From the NCBI GenBank assembly GCA_020796225.1, contig CM036762.1, forward strand, positions 11,830,414-11,894,413: a stretch of 64,000 nucleotides of DNA. The letters run 5' to 3'. This document shows, piece after piece, positions 11,194 to 23,770 of the stretch. The notes under the pieces were generated by a model, which was not told where the DNA came from, searched no databases, and saw nothing but the letters and a program-made list of their open reading frames with translations. The first letter of the stretch is position 1; every line of letters begins with the position of its first letter. The position numbers were made by a program, and so were the translations under genes. Source of the DNA: Arion vulgaris. Lineage: Eukaryota > Mollusca > Gastropoda > Stylommatophora > Arionidae.

Positions 11194-11611
11194 GAAAGAC
11201 TTTAAACAATTCCCATAGGCTGCCATTTCGGATGTCCTGCCCTACACGTGTATGGTAACACATGTAGGGGCCTAAACCCGAGTGCAACGTATTGTGGTTC
11301 GTGGCAAAGATCAATTCTACATCACAATGCGAATGATCAAATTTGTTGTAAAGAACGTCTGCAAACAAACAACATTCAACATTACCTTTACATGGAGAGC
11401 ATCAAGCACATCCAATTTCTTTTAGTATGTCCTTATTCGGTACCCGTTCCAATCACCCATATCCATATAGTGATATTGTAAGGATATCAAGCCCGTCATC
11501 TACCACAGTCATTATCAGTTAATGAACCAGAGGAAATGTCGTTGCTCGATGTGTTAGGCTATGATAATAATGAATGATATGAGACCACGCGTGCAACGAT
11601 GCACCTTTTGT
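11194..11611. other. No gene seen
   Basis: No recognised repeat. Short ORFs without motifs. Confidence 0.4.
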
Positions 11612-11990
11612 TTAGCATGATGTGTGCTTTAAAACAAAACTACTATCAAAGGTTAATTCTAGAATGGACATCTTATCATAACATTCGGTGGCCTTCTCAT
11701 CAACGGTGACATCAAGTATTTTAGCCTTGACTATGAAATTAATTAAGGAACACCACAACAAACAAGCCATCTCAGAATGTTCTTGAGAACGAGACCCCCT
11801 ATATAAACGCGATGATGTTATCCTTGATGTCTCTTGAATGTCTTGGATAATGGCATCTCTTTCTGTTCCAGTCATGTATATCTGGATGCCATCACAAATG
11901 TCAATCTCCGGTCCAACTCGGAACTTCAATTTTTTTTTTCCATTTGTGATGTCTAATGTCTGATAGACTAGAATATGGGGTAACCAGTTC
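11612..11990 (-). CDS. Unidentified ORF (about 125 codons)
   Basis: The minus frame is open to TAA near 11612. It has an acidic/basic, soluble-looking composition (DITNGKKKLKFRVGPEIDIC; CYDKMSILELTFDSSF) unlike the low-complexity ORFs nearby. No family recognised. Its apparent N-terminus runs into the (GA)n tail of a LINE at 12005, so the true start, if any, is internal or in an upstream exon. It could be a decayed gene, an exon or part of an unknown repeat. Weak call. Confidence 0.25.
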
Positions 11991-12004
11991 CTATGGGCGC
12001 ATGA

Positions 12005-12640
12005 TCTCTCTCTCACTCAATCCCCACCTAGACCGATGAACCAAATCTTCTTCATGTTGACTTTAGGAACTCTGTCTCTCTGTACAGCTTCTCACGAAGC
12101 ATTTGTGTTATTGGACCAGGTTTCTTTTCTTAGGCCTGTTACCAGCTGGCAGTCTTGCAGTATGTGCTCTGTCGTCACGTCCTAGTGGTGTCAATTTTAA
12201 ATGAGTTGAACTGTGGGCCAGAAGCCTGTTATGGCCAGTACGGAGGCGGAATATAACAACTTGTTCGCTACGGGATAGACCATACTACCCATCTCTGATG
12301 CTGTGTTGTGGCTAGTCTGTCGACCAATTTTCTTTGTACTGCCATCCGATGGTTGTTTTGACCTCCTCATAGCTGATCTCGTGATCAGTCTGCGGTAGTC
12401 GTCCTTCTTCTTTCGCTAGCTTGTCAGCTTGTTCATTTCCACTTATATTGCAGTGTGAAAGTATCCACTGAATGACTGTGCGTTCAAGAGAGTTCACTAG
12501 TACACCGAGGATAGTTTTTAGCTCATTGATCTCTGTTTTTGCAGCCCACCGAGAGAGCATCGGTGAATATCACGACTTTGTTGCGTGAGGCTCTTCTTCT
12601 CTGTAGGATCATTTCCGCGGCTGTCCTTATTGCGTAGGAT
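12005..12640 (-). mobile_element. Jockey/I-like LINE fragment, RNase H and 3' end
   Basis: The minus strand encodes the C-terminal RNase H part (VIQWILSHCNISGNEQADKL, then ISYEEVKTTIGWQYKENW), the same family as 7289-9520. The 3' end is at 12005-12018 with a short (GA)n tail. 5'-truncated within RNase H. Confidence 0.75.
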
Positions 12641-13579
12641 GTGATGACCTGTTCATAAACGCAGTGCTCCATTCACCACTACAAATAAATCATATATCCG
12701 GTTAAGCAAGCTAAGGATTTTAGCGAAGAATGTCTCATAATTAAAACATGTACTTTGTTGTATGCATCCTCCAACTCAGTCACCATGGCAGCAGTTTCCA
12801 TTTGGATGAAATGTTTTCGAGAACTTTATTAACATACTCCCAAGCATTGCCCCAAGTAATTTTTATAGGCCAGTATATTCCCAGGTTAAAATAAAGGAAG
12901 AGGTTTTTCATCAAGCAACACATTACACTCATGAAAATTATCGTCTTCGGTAATGTGCAATATACAGTTTGCAACGTTTCTATACAACAGTTGATGAGCA
13001 GTCTGGACACTTCCCATGTTTTTGATTGGTCGCATATAGTTAAGGAGTTAATCCACAGGTATCACATCATTACGTATAATTTTGTTTAAATGCATCACCG
13101 CGACATTAACAGCGAACTTGAGCAGTTTGATTTTCTGATACTGGACACCATCATGTCCTGGTGCAGTGATGTGACAAGCTTTATATGCATTTACTACCCA
13201 AACCTTTTGTTATAGTTATTATTGGTTAATGATTTTGATATGAGTGTAAGATTATCTAGTGATAATACATCGAGTGCATTTGCTCAACAAATGTTTATAG
13301 CAATTTCAAGTAATGTGTCAAGTCTCTTTATCTGAGAAACAGAGAGGGATTGGGGGTGGGGAGGGGAGGGGCAGAGAGTGAGAGATAGATAAAAGAGAGA
13401 GAATAGAAACTTCTTACGTTAACCTCTTTCTCCATTGTTAGAAAAGAAAACATTGGTAGATAATAATGTCTGGACAACACCATACAAGAACCAAGAATAA
13501 ATTGTTATTTACTCTCTTGTATTGAGAATGGTAAAGTCATTGTAAACATTTTGTTCATTGAGTACATACTTTAACCAAA
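12641..13579. other. No gene seen; possible 3' flank of the minus-strand exon
   Basis: AT-rich. A purine-rich patch with a G-rich core lies at about 13335-13410. The minus ORF at 12780-13010 has no recognised motif. Confidence 0.4.
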
Positions 13580-13726
13580 CTAATTCAATAAGTTATTCGT
13601 TCCAACACTGAGTCGAAAATTTGCAACCAACTGTTGTTCAGCCTCGTTATCACCATCATCATTTTGGACATCCTTGGTAATGCTTGCTGGAATATCTTTT
13701 CCAGATACATGATGTTCTGTAACAAT
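13580..13726 (-). CDS. Candidate terminal coding exon of a small, possibly secreted, protein
   Basis: On the minus strand a good 3' splice site (TTGTTATGTTCACAG) ends at 13727. It is followed by 48 codons in phase 0 beginning IVTEHHVSGKDIP and ending FRLSVGTNNLLN, then TAG at 13582-13580. The peptide is polar, with an acidic middle (DVQNDDGDNEAEQQ), and has no recognised domain. Codon content and acceptor look like a real host exon, not a repeat. Phase 0 matches the donor of the signal-peptide exon at 22456-22503 on the same strand. The link is inference, and intermediate exons may exist. Confidence 0.4.
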   Translation of the reverse strand: MVTEHHVSGKDIPASITKDVQNDDGDNEAEQQLVANFRLSVGTNNLLN

Positions 13727-14529
13727 CTGTGAACATAACAAATGAACATAACAGATGACACGTTTTTTTCCTAATATTCTTGCAAGGAACAAAGAACACA
13801 CATCTACTAAACAAAGAAATACATTTTGCTGTCAAACTATATTATAAGTTTATGAGCGTACATGCACATACACACATATGTGCTTTTCACATACTCAAAT
13901 CTCTTGTTCAAAACACTTGTTAAATGCTTCCATTACGTGAGTCTCAAATAGCTTATGCTATGTAATTTGAACTCATGGTATTAACCTACTTAACAATTCA
14001 GCTCTGTACAACGCAGCTCAAGACGGCGTCATGGTAAGATGAAACTTTAAAAGTTCTACCATTATTTTTTAAAATGCTATAGCAAGACAAGTATAATTAT
14101 AAAAGAGCAATATAAGACGTAATGTCATAGTAAAAGATCTTCGTGCATCAACTATTCGAACGCTTTGTTTATTATAAATAAAGAAAATGTGCAAGAGAAA
14201 TACTAAGTCGTCGCTCTTTAGTTTCTCAATCACAGCTTGGTAATAGATAGTCAGTCGCTAATATCTAATTAAACTATCATGACTCGCTTGATACTCAAAC
14301 TATAATCTGTATGGTCTCTATCACAACACACTACGCATTCAGTCGCAATTATCTATTTTTTTTAAAATCACAATGCAATCGCAATAAATTCTCTGTGTTT
14401 GCACCGTACTTTAGCTTCTCAAATTTATTCATGTAATCTGTAACCAAGCATTTCATTTCTCTGTATTTGAACATATTCCTCATCGTTATTATATAGCTTT
14501 TCTATCTCCATACATTCTCAACTGCTTGA
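13727..14529. other. No gene seen; possible intron
   Basis: AT-rich. No repeats or frames recognised. Confidence 0.4.
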
Positions 14530-14940
14530 CCCATGTTTCTTATATATCAGTTCCAGTATGAGTATGGGGTTGAGATCGTTACTGCTGACCTCGACTGCTT
14601 CTTTGGGACTTAGTTTTTTTTGGAACCGTTGTTGCATCTAATCTCAGTCGATGATACGGAAGATTCAAAATGATAGGCTGCGGTATGAGTGGGTGTCGTC
14701 TATTGACGTTTTTAACATCCAGAAGCTTAAGTTGATCTACTGTCCTAGGCATGCAGGTATTTGCGGTAGTGAGAGAGCGGATAGGGTTGCTTCAACAGTA
14801 TTGTTTGTCAGTGAGTTGGGGATGGTTAAGAAGGATGCCCTTCGGTGTCTTTACGACTGGATGTTGGATGTTGACACTATAATACATGTTGAATGCATCC
14901 AGTGATTTATAAATCTTGGAGCAACCCGTTGTACTTGAAG
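14530..14940 (+). mobile_element. LINE RNase H fragment
   Basis: The plus frame contains LKLIYCPRHAGICGSERADR, matching the catalytic His/Asp end of LINE RNase H domains (WxPSHxGIxGNExAD). A different family from the one at 7289-9520. Truncated both sides. Confidence 0.6.
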
Positions 14941-16554
14941 AATTAAGAGGAGACAGGACAAGCGGTTTCTAAGTTCCTTATTTATCTGTCAAATGAGATA
15001 CTATTAATCATGTAACACCATAGTCATCTGAGATGAAATAGTATATAACTTTTACAATAATTATCTGTCGGGTTGTCATTGAAATGGCGGCCATGTTGGA
15101 TTATAAACAATATCGTAAAGTAGGTAGGTACTCACAACTAGTTCATATTATTCTTTATTTAAAAACTGAAATACTTAAAAAAGCCAAGGTTCTAGGTACC
15201 TAGCAACTTTAAATTGTTCTGGGACAAATAACAAACAGATAGACGTGCAACGAATAAGACATACACAATTATTTTTACCAAAAGATAATGAAGTTTGATT
15301 TTTTTAAATATTGTGTTTTTAAACATACTTTTCAAACTTGTATCTCTAAATCTGAATACCGTAAGGATTGATAGATCTATGTGTGTACCAAATGTCATAT
15401 TGATGTCTTGAATGGTTACTGAGACTAACCTACTAAACACTTCCTATTTGAGTGCAAAACCACAATTTTGAGAAAACTGCAATTAACAAATATTTTTGGT
15501 GAAATATGAAAAGATCTTTAACTTATCAAGGACGTTCCACATAAATCGCTTGTGTGATTGACAGAACATCCATTTGGTATTGCTATATGCTAAATCCACC
15601 TGAATTATATGTATCTCCTTCCTTCTGAGTTTTCTCATGCTCCTTGTTGTGGAACATGAGAGAACAACCATTTTTTTAAATATAGTCAAATACTGAAGTA
15701 GACTAATGAGAAAACATTTTTCTAGCTATGCGATTGATAAAATCTTCTTTGGCAATTTGAATATCATAGTTGAAAGATTTATTTGTCTCTACAAAAGATT
15801 TGGAATCTCCATTACAGAGCGTACGTCAATAAACAAATTGTCTCTTTCTCACTGACATGACGAAAATAAGCTTGGCAGCTTTAGCTTCCATAGAATTGGA
15901 TGCACCCTCACAATTTTTTCACACTGGCAAATTACAATGATATATAATTCGATATGTCTTATAGACTTGAGATGCCCATCACTAAGTACCAACCAAACTG
16001 TATTTCTAAACATTGCCTCTTAAAATACACGTTAAATCTCCTAGTGGGTGGTCTGTTTAAAAACTAATTTTCAAATACAAAAAAAATATAAATAATATTT
16101 TGATCGATTGCTATTCTAGAGATATAAAACTACCAGAATAAGACACATTTCAGAAATCAATTTTTTTAAGAAAATATGTCATTTCGTGAGTTCTTAGTCG
16201 CCCAAAATGCCTGATGTGCAGAGTAAGGAGTGAGTTTAACCTGCGAGCCCCAGAAGCCATCAATATTTATACTTTTCGTGAACTGTTGGGGGAGATTGAA
16301 CTAATAAGGCTATGTTCAGAGAGCAGTGACATCGGTTCAGTAACCATAATCAATAGCCAATAACGAATCTTATATCAAATAGATTTACAACAGCTGTCTC
16401 TATGGAATATTTCAAAGAATCATAATCGATGCTTTATAGTTGATCTCTGTGAAACATAATCTCAATTGCCATCTTCTCTATTTAATTTCAGATTTTATTC
16501 CAGATTGGCAATCGTTCTCTCTAGTGTTTTTTTTCACTAGCTCAACATATTCAC
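14941..16554. other. No gene seen; long AT-rich stretch
   Basis: Two minus ORFs (15192-15440, 15483-15689) are Lys/Phe-rich and lack motifs. No repeat family recognised. Confidence 0.4.
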
Positions 16555-16990
16555 AGCAGATGGAAGACTAGACAGAGAGGTAGAAGCTAAAGTGCAAAAA
16601 GCACATTCTGTAACCCACCAGCAAGGCCCCCAAATATCTCACTGACAGCTAAACTACAGATTATCAACAGCGTTTTCATGTCTACTTTGTGTTACCAAAG
16701 TCAAACATGGACAATGAGCAAAGATAAATAACACAGACGCATAAAATATTTACTTGTGAAATGCAATGCCTACGAAATGTTCAAAACAATACACAGTGCA
16801 TAGTCACCAACATCAGAATAAGAAAGAAAGATTGGACTTAACCTTGCATGAATTACATTGAGAAACAAAGAATGAAGTGGTTCGGCCACTTATTACGAAT
16901 GCAAACACACTTCACTGTATAGAGAGTCGTCTACAACACAACATCAGGAAAGAAGGCAAGAGGAAGATCATCGAAAAGATGGATATATAG
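16555..16990 (+). mobile_element. RTE-type LINE C-terminal fragment 1
   Basis: Plus-strand frames contain the C-terminal block of LINE ORF2, including a segment reading YIEKQRMKWFGHLLRMQTH. Riddled with stops. Confidence 0.55.
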
Positions 16991-17590
16991 CATATCAGAT
17001 GAATGTCAGATCAGTAAAAGACTTCACATACCTGGGGAGCATTTTGTCAGCAAACGTAAGAATAACTAATGAAATTCAACACAGATGCAACAAAGAAAAT
17101 CAAATGATAGGACAAACGGAGCCAATTTTAAAATGCAAACATGTCACCATGAACACAAAAAGAGCAATGTTCAACACAATCTATCTCCCACATTATGTTA
17201 CCAGTGCCAAACCTGGTCACTGACAACAAATGATAGAAGAAAACTAGTCACGACAGAGATGAAGTGCCTACACAGAATGATGGGTGTAACAAGAAGAGAC
17301 CGGTTGAGAAATGAAGACATTAGGAAAAAAATGGGTACACCATCAGTACTAGACTCATAAACAAATTAAATGGTTCGTCCACGTAAGCAGATTACCAACA
17401 GACAGTGCACCTCAAAGAGCAATGCTGCTTCGATACAATGGGCACAAAGCAAAAGGCCGGCCACACAAATGATGGACCTCAGAGATAACAGAGGCGACAA
17501 AAGAGACTATCTACGAAGCGCATATAAGGGCCCGTTTTAGAAATCTCTTCTTGACCTGACACTGTGAGGCAAACAGGATTCGAGAACAGA
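16991..17590 (+). mobile_element. RTE-type LINE C-terminal fragment 2
   Basis: Contains VKDFTYLGSILSANVRITNE (the 'YLGS' block after the RT palm) and MKCLHRMMGVTRRDRLRNED. A related copy lies on the minus strand at 21725-22145. Several frameshifts. Confidence 0.65.
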
Positions 17591-17929
17591 AGAAGAAGAT
17601 TAATGTCAAAAAGCAAAAATAACTATCATCCAAGCCACTAGAGTAGCGCAAGATGAAAACAGAAAACCACGGTACTGGACAACGACCTGGTAGCAGTGTG
17701 ACGACAAAAGTAGAGAAGAAGAAATATATTTTCATTATCTATTCTCTAATATCTCTGTTCAACTAAATATATTTCCAATGGTTGCTCTTCATCTTATTTT
17801 ATTTTCTTTCTCCTCTCTTTAATTTCTACATCCCAGACAGATATGTTCTTTATTGTTATGCATTATCTTTACCAAATTTTCAATCGCTGATATATATCTA
17901 AATATTGGATTTCTCTGAATGGCGGATTT

Positions 17930-19330
17930 CTTCTTCTTCTTCTTTCGATCATTCTTCACGGCCAATTTTATCATTCTTTTGTGATATATAATTGGTCCTT
18001 TGACAAGAATGGAGTGATCTACGTCGGATCGATTGTGCGCCCATGGTGATTAGGCTCGCCCATCCGATTTCAGCCAGTTTTTGATTTACTAGGGTAAACT
18101 TTCCCTGGGGAACGATCCTTTCTGTCGACTATGACGGCCCGGATCTTCGCCTTTTCGATCAGTTTTGCAGTATATTTAGGCTTTGTGATCTACGCCAAGA
18201 CAATGATTTACGCTGTTATACCCTTTCTGACTGTGAGGTCGTTCCGGATTAGAAAGATTTCACGGGGCTTATAAGCTTGTCCTTTGACGGCGTCTTACTC
18301 GTATAAAACACAGTGTAAAGTATCGGTCTTCGCCAATGTTCGGATCCGGACAGCCTGTCAGATCTTTACATTGTCGACCTTACTTTACCGTTCACTTTTG
18401 AGTTTGTTCCGCAGTAGGAACATTCTCAGCCTTTTCTAGACGCTTATCTGTATTTGACAATTTGCGGTTAGCCTCGAAAAACACCGGCCTGGTGCCAAGC
18501 ACAAATAATGTAGAGGGTCGTTTCAATCGGCGCTAGCAATGCAACTGAGATTTTGCGCTCGCCACCATCACTCACCCCAGTTCTTCCGGGGATGTTAGTT
18601 ATTATCGCAACAGTACCTTGCACGTTTTTTCCAGGGGTAGTTTCGATGTGCACTAAAACGCAACTTTATGTTTTGCGCTCGGCAAACCTTGCCTTGTAAA
18701 TGTATCTGCACCAGGCCACCGATGCGGAGTCAGCTGCAATCTTTCCTCGTACCGACACGAGGGTAGACTTTTATTCGTTACGCATCTGACTTATTTATTC
18801 TTGCCCCACAGCTGGCAATGTTTGCCCCTTCCTCAGAGCTTCGAGTTTCGCCCTATGTGGGCACACGTTTCGTCACTGGATGCACCTCTCATCCTTTCAT
18901 GTTTACTAATCTCCCCATCGGCATAGAAACTGGTAATTTGTGGCGGGACCTATGACTTACACGTCGAGCTTGTGTATGGAGTCTTCTGCTCCGGAGATGG
19001 CGATTTGTTTTCGGCCCTTACCCCGGGGGAGAATGGATTATATCAGAGACGTTTCGCTGCTGTTTCTTTTTGTTCGGGAACTTGAGCAATATTTTGTTAG
19101 ACGTCGGTCAGAGATTCGTGCATTTTGTTCGTATGGACCTGCATTTCTTTTTCGTACTTGCACTGCTACCACTACCAGTAGTTCTCCCTGATCTCTGCGC
19201 CCATTAGCCAGACCGGAACGGAATTAAAGTCTGTTTCCAGGGTCACCATGTGGAGATAGGGGACAGAGTCTTGATTAGTGCCGGCTCACTAATCCTGGCA
19301 CACCACCTCATGCGCTTTTGACCCCAGTGG
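17930..19330 (-). repeat. LR1 long dispersed repeat, long copy
   Basis: Matches 3790-5320 from the CTTCTTCTTCTTC start to the block with GTGCCGGCTCACTAATCCTG. Shared internal blocks include AATAATGTAGAGGG and GCGCTCGGCAAACCTTGCC-like stretches. The plus ORF at 18940-19191 is not kept open in the other copies. Confidence 0.6.
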
Positions 19331-19399
19331 AGGATTTAAAGTGCTCGCCTCTTTTTTCAAATGTGCTAGTTATGTTCCCAGCGTGTGCCAGTAGGGATA

Positions 19400-19530
19400 T
19401 TTTTATAGAGGTTCCAGAACTAAGATTTGGTAAGATCCATTTCCAAGTCATATCGGAGATGGACTATTAAAAAGTAGATCCCGTATTCAAGTTGAGTACT
19501 TAAAAGAATTCTTTGCTGTTGACAGCCGAT
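19400..19530 (+). mobile_element. SINE A fragment
   Basis: Diverged middle part of SINE A, seen as CCCGTATTCAAGTTGAGTAC, equivalent to CCCGTGTTAAATTTGAGCTC at 33590. Confidence 0.4.
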
Positions 19531-19935
19531 TAGAGTAAGATGCAAAATCGCTGCCAGGTCAAAAATAAAAGAATTATTGAAAAGAACTTTTTAATTTTCT
19601 TAAATATTTTCAAAATTTAAAAAATTATATAGCGGACCTTCGCATGAGCTACGAGGTTCGTTCACTGCTGTTGAGATATGTCCGTGAAAGAAAATTATAT
19701 TAGCACATAGTCGTCGTTTTTCGAAGTAAATTAATGATGGTTTTATCAATGAATCAAATAATACATCAATCAATAAATCAATCAAAAGATTATGACCTGT
19801 ACAATAACTTCTAGTATGATCTAGGATCTTGCTTCAGAGATATGTCTACGTCAGATTAATATTTCAACTTATTAAGACTGTCGACTGATTAATAACTGAT
19901 TAGATTATTCATTGATATCTAACAACAATATATGT
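19531..19935. other. No gene seen
   Basis: AT-rich. A short CAAT-type run near 19760-19780. Confidence 0.4.
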
Positions 19936-20155
19936 TTCTCTCGTACCGTTATCAGTTATATAGGGTCTGCAAGTAATTTCTCAATACCGCTCTGTCCTGG
20001 GTGACTCGTTCATTCTCTTCAATGGAAGTGAGTCTGATATTTCTTGTTTCTCTCAGTGAAGTTCGTTTCAGGGTCTCCTTATGGTTCTAACAACAATACT
20101 GAGATATTAATTCGAAAACTTGCTTACAATTCTTTGGATGCTCTTCTATAACCCC
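19936..20155 (-). mobile_element. RTE-Y LINE 3' end fragment
   Basis: The plus strand reads TACCGTTATCAGTTATATAG and CTCTGTCCTGGGTGACTCGT, the reverse complement of the 3' end at 54330-54880. The same family occurs at 32690, 38215 and 60265. Confidence 0.6.
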
Positions 20156-20689
20156 TTATCAACAACAACTGTTTGTAACAATTGTTTCATGATTTGAGCA
20201 TAAGTACTGTTCACTGGTTTCTATGTTAGTGTATAGTTGTGATATATGCACAGTTCTGTACATTACATCCAATATTGTCATGCGCAATGTATTTGACTGT
20301 GCTCTGTTTGTTGTTTCATAGTAGGAAAAACAATATCTCAAGATTTTTGTATCTCAAACTCTACCATGACAGCTTCATTGGAATTTGCTCTTTTCTATTT
20401 TAACCACAAAGATGTTTTATTTGTTTGTGCACAACTTACACATGGTAAATATATTTCATTGTTCGTCTCTGAACAGATCTAATCCCTTACACATGGTAAA
20501 TACATTTTATTGTTCGTCTCTGAACGGATCTAATCCCTTTATCTAATCTAACATAAGATGAGTAGTAATGGGTAGAGAATAACCTGAGCACATTACAGGA
20601 GAGGGTGAACATATAACTGCTGAAGCGTGATGCGAAGACCGCAACATTTGATTTTAAGTGTTTATTTTTGTTTATTCCATTTGCCTAAC
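20156..20689. repeat. No gene; a ~52-bp unit in two tandem copies
   Basis: The unit containing ACACATGGTAAATA and TTCGTCTCTGAAC occurs at about 20435-20486 and 20487-20538. The rest is AT-rich without features. Confidence 0.6.
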
Positions 20690-21110
20690 GACGTCTAGTG
20701 GTTTCTCCTAATATTTTCATACTAAATTGTGTCAGCCCTTCGTTCCTTTCGTTCGCTTGCAATAATGTCTATATATTCAATGTTGTCTCTGGGATAAACG
20801 TCACCGTCTTTTGTAGCTCACACAGAGGTCCGTGTAGTTTTCTGTCGAGTGTTGTTTCGTTAGACCAGTGAGTTTGCCTCAGTGTATCATATTGGGGCAG
20901 TCTTGAAGTATATGCTCTACAGTCTGATGTGCCTGTCCACATGTAGACATAGCTGAATTGCCTCTATTAAATTGTGCATATATGTTGCTTCGGAGTTCTA
21001 AGGCGCAGAATGATAACTTGTTTCAATCTGATCATATTATAGTAGTCGTTTTGTGTTAGTATCTGTGGCTTTCTGATTGATTTAATGATCCTTTTCTTTT
21101 GGTGGTTGGT
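20690..21110 (-). mobile_element. LINE 3' fragment with Cys-rich tail
   Basis: Minus frames contain QYDTLRQTHWSNETTLDRKL and LCELQKTVTFIPETTLNI. This is the typical C-terminus after RNase H in Jockey/I-like LINEs (an 'LRxxxWPxxTxLxxKLxG' block). A CGQAHQTVEH-like Cys/His segment precedes it. Confidence 0.6.
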
Positions 21111-21724
21111 AACTGGCACATCCGGCTGCTCTCCTGCAGCACCTTCCTTATCCAGTCGGTCGGTTGTTTCATTTCCTGGTATTGTACATTAGCCTACCTT
21201 ATCGTGGTTGGAGGGTTTGTGTGCCTTAACGATCCTTCAGGCTATGTTGGCGGGAGTCTAAATCCTCGCAGGTCTCACTAAGCCAAACAGACTGAAGGTG
21301 AAAGCACATACTAATAGGTGGGGAGAGAAGTGAGGATCCATAAAGGGACAGCGCAGAACCCATCGGCTAGTGGTAATCGCTCTGACGGCAACCAACTCAG
21401 TGGGTTAAATGGAAGCCTCCTCTCTCTTGAGGAGGGCATCTTTTTTCTTGTCTTATATCCTACTTCTAATACATTTTTATCCTTCTAGTTAGACCACAGT
21501 CTTCTCTAGTAGTAAGAGTTCTGAAGTCGGATTCAACCAGACAAGAGGCGCATTATAGCAATCAGGTTACCACGCACTAACGCCTAATGAGTTTAGTCAG
21601 TGACTTTCAAAGTTCATCTTCTAGAATAGAAAATACCAGGTCTGCACCATGAAAATAATCAAATAAGGCAACTCTACGCACTGTAATGAAAAAGATAATA
21701 TATCAATCTTATGAGTGCATCTTT
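21111..21724. other. No gene seen
   Basis: A GC-richer patch at about 21200-21420 with no recognised family. No convincing frame. Confidence 0.4.
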
Positions 21725-22145
21725 TTTTTTCTCTACTACTGTTTTTTTTTGCCTCACGGGTTCAGAATAAGAAGATATTTCTAGAACAGGCTTTTGTGTG
21801 CACTTCATAAATAGTGTCTTTCATTGTCTCTGTTATTTATATGGTGCATCTTTTGGGTGACAATCTTTGCTTTGTATTCACTGTATCTGAGTGGCACTGA
21901 TATTTGAGGATTACTGTTTATTGGTAATCTGATTATGTCTCTGAACCATTTAATTTCTTGTTTCTTGATGAAGCTAAGTATTGTTATTGTACCCATTTTG
22001 TTCCTGACTTTTTCCTTTCTAAACCGACGTCTTCCTGATACTCCCAGCATTCTGCGTAGAAACTTCATTTTGTCTAGTTTTCTTCTATCGTTTGATGTCA
22101 GAGTCCAGGTCTGAACTTACAGCATAATGTTGGAGGAAAGGTTGT
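21725..22145 (-). mobile_element. RTE-type LINE C-terminal fragment
   Basis: The minus strand reads MKFLRRMLGVSGRRRFRKEK, NKMGTITILSFIKKQEIKWF and PLRYSEYKAKIV. Same family as 16991-17590 and 57985-58400. Confidence 0.7.
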
Positions 22146-22455
22146 GTTGTACAACGCTCTTATTGTATTCATGGTATCATGCTTGCATTTCAACATTGGT
22201 GCAATCTGCCCTATGAATGGATTTGTTTTATTGCATATAGAATATTCGAATAGTATGAGAAAATAAACTTTATTGTTAGAAGAATTTCATTATCAAAACG
22301 TTGGTGTCTTATTTTTGGAAATAAATGTTGGAGATTTTCAATCCGGCAACATGCCAGTTTGTTGAACTGTACGCTCATAACTTTTGTGTTTACAGATCAT
22401 CAATATCAGATCTCATCAGAACTAACAATAAAAAAAGCAACTATCATCTACTTAC

Positions 22456-22503
22456 CAGTACAAGCACAAGGACACATATATAGATAAGTGTAGCTTTCTT
22501 CAT
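22456..22503 (-). CDS. Candidate first coding exon, signal peptide
   Basis: The minus-strand ATG at 22503-22501 opens 16 codons, MKKATLIYICVLVLVL, a positively charged start followed by a hydrophobic core as in a signal peptide. A consensus donor GTAAG begins at 22455, leaving phase 0. A TATA box lies 77-85 bases upstream (22588-22580), leaving room for a transcription start and a ~45-nt leader. The partner exon may be 13580-13726, which also starts in phase 0. Joined alone they would make a 64-residue secreted peptide. That join, and the absence of exons between, are inference. Confidence 0.45.
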
Positions 22504-22579
22504 GGCGTCAAATTATGTCTGTGTCGTCACAAATGATTCTCTAGTTGCTGTAGTAGTTTCATACAACAACCAACCATCG

Positions 22580-22588
22580 TTATATATA
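22580..22588 (-). promoter_or_regulatory. TATA box upstream of the signal-peptide exon
   Basis: The minus strand reads TATATATAA inside GTGTGTATATATAACGATGG. Its spacing to the ATG at 22503 suits a short 5' leader. Chance matches are common in AT-rich DNA. Confidence 0.4.
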
Positions 22589-22699
22589 CACACAGCCTCG
22601 TGTACATCGTGTTGTATAAATCACAACATATGCTGCTAGTCGTAAATGTATTTTTTTTTAGTTTGAATAAGAGAAATAAAGAATACAAGATATATGTTG

Positions 22700-23435
22700 A
22701 TATAGATGTCACTATATAACTATATCTTTTAATGTTGTAACCAGATTGTAATGTCAGACGTTGAATATATTATTCTGCTATATTGATACAAGGACAGGAA
22801 TATGTTGTAAGCATTTCTCGCAAATGTAAAAACCAACCGCAATGTTTTTGTCACCAATGTTATACATGTCCAACTCTAGAAACACCAACATCCTACGTTT
22901 AACAATTGCTTTTGTTTTAGTGGGTTAAAGTTGCCTATTGAGATAGTACGCAGTGAGAAAATGGACTCTTCAAATGGAAGTATATTTTTGAGTTTCTTAA
23001 CTCTCATCTTTATTCTAACTTAACCTACAAAACAATACTAACTTTGATTAACTAGTTGTCAATGAAAATACTATAGTAATATTAACAGTAACATTATTTT
23101 AAAATACAGTAAAATGAAGAGAACCTGTTTTGAATAATCAGGAATTTTTCGTTCCCATTTTCTAAACCAACGGCAGAATAAAATGAAGTGGTTAACATCT
23201 TACTGGCCGCTTTTGTCCTTACCAGAACTGCTCTTTTTTGAAACAACAAATGAACATTTCGGGATGTGAACATTTCGGGAAACAGAGGTCTACAGAAGGA
23301 AAATATTATATAGAATTAAACATCATGGCACGGGTAGAAAACAATAACAGAACTTAAAGCTAGAACAAGAGACAGAAAGTTGTGAAAGTACATGATCATC
23401 TACGCCTGCTGGTATGGTACTTGGTGCTGATCATA
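22700..23435. other. No gene seen
   Basis: AT-rich. No repeat family or frame recognised. Confidence 0.4.
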
Positions 23436-23439
23436 ATGT

Positions 23440-23770
23440 ATTGTTGCATGTATTAGATCGAACGTTAAACGCTAATATGGTTGTCAAAAAAAGAGATTCA
23501 AAGACACACTCGAGAACTCGTTGAAATCATTTGGAACAGATGTCGACAACTGGGAGAATGTTGGTCAAGACAGATCAGCCTGGCGCACACTTCTTCGACA
23601 AGGTTCTTTGATGGTTGAACAGCACGGATGGAACAAAAACGTCAAACTAGAAAATCAGTAAAACTCCCACACAAATGCAAGTATACCTTGCCCACACTAT
23701 GCACGAACATTTCAAGCCCACATCGGGCTCACTAATCATCTACGCACACACAGACAAACATAGCGCAAAT
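23440..23770 (+). mobile_element. LINE 3' end with C2H2-like finger
   Basis: Plus-strand frames give LENSLKSFGTDVDNWENVGQ, DRSAWRTLLRQGSLMVEQHG and then CPHYARTFQAHIGLTNHLRT followed by H, a C2H2-type finger. LINE ORF2 C-termini of this type usually end this way. A different family from the element at 48061-49690, which ends in a similar finger-like segment. Confidence 0.65.
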
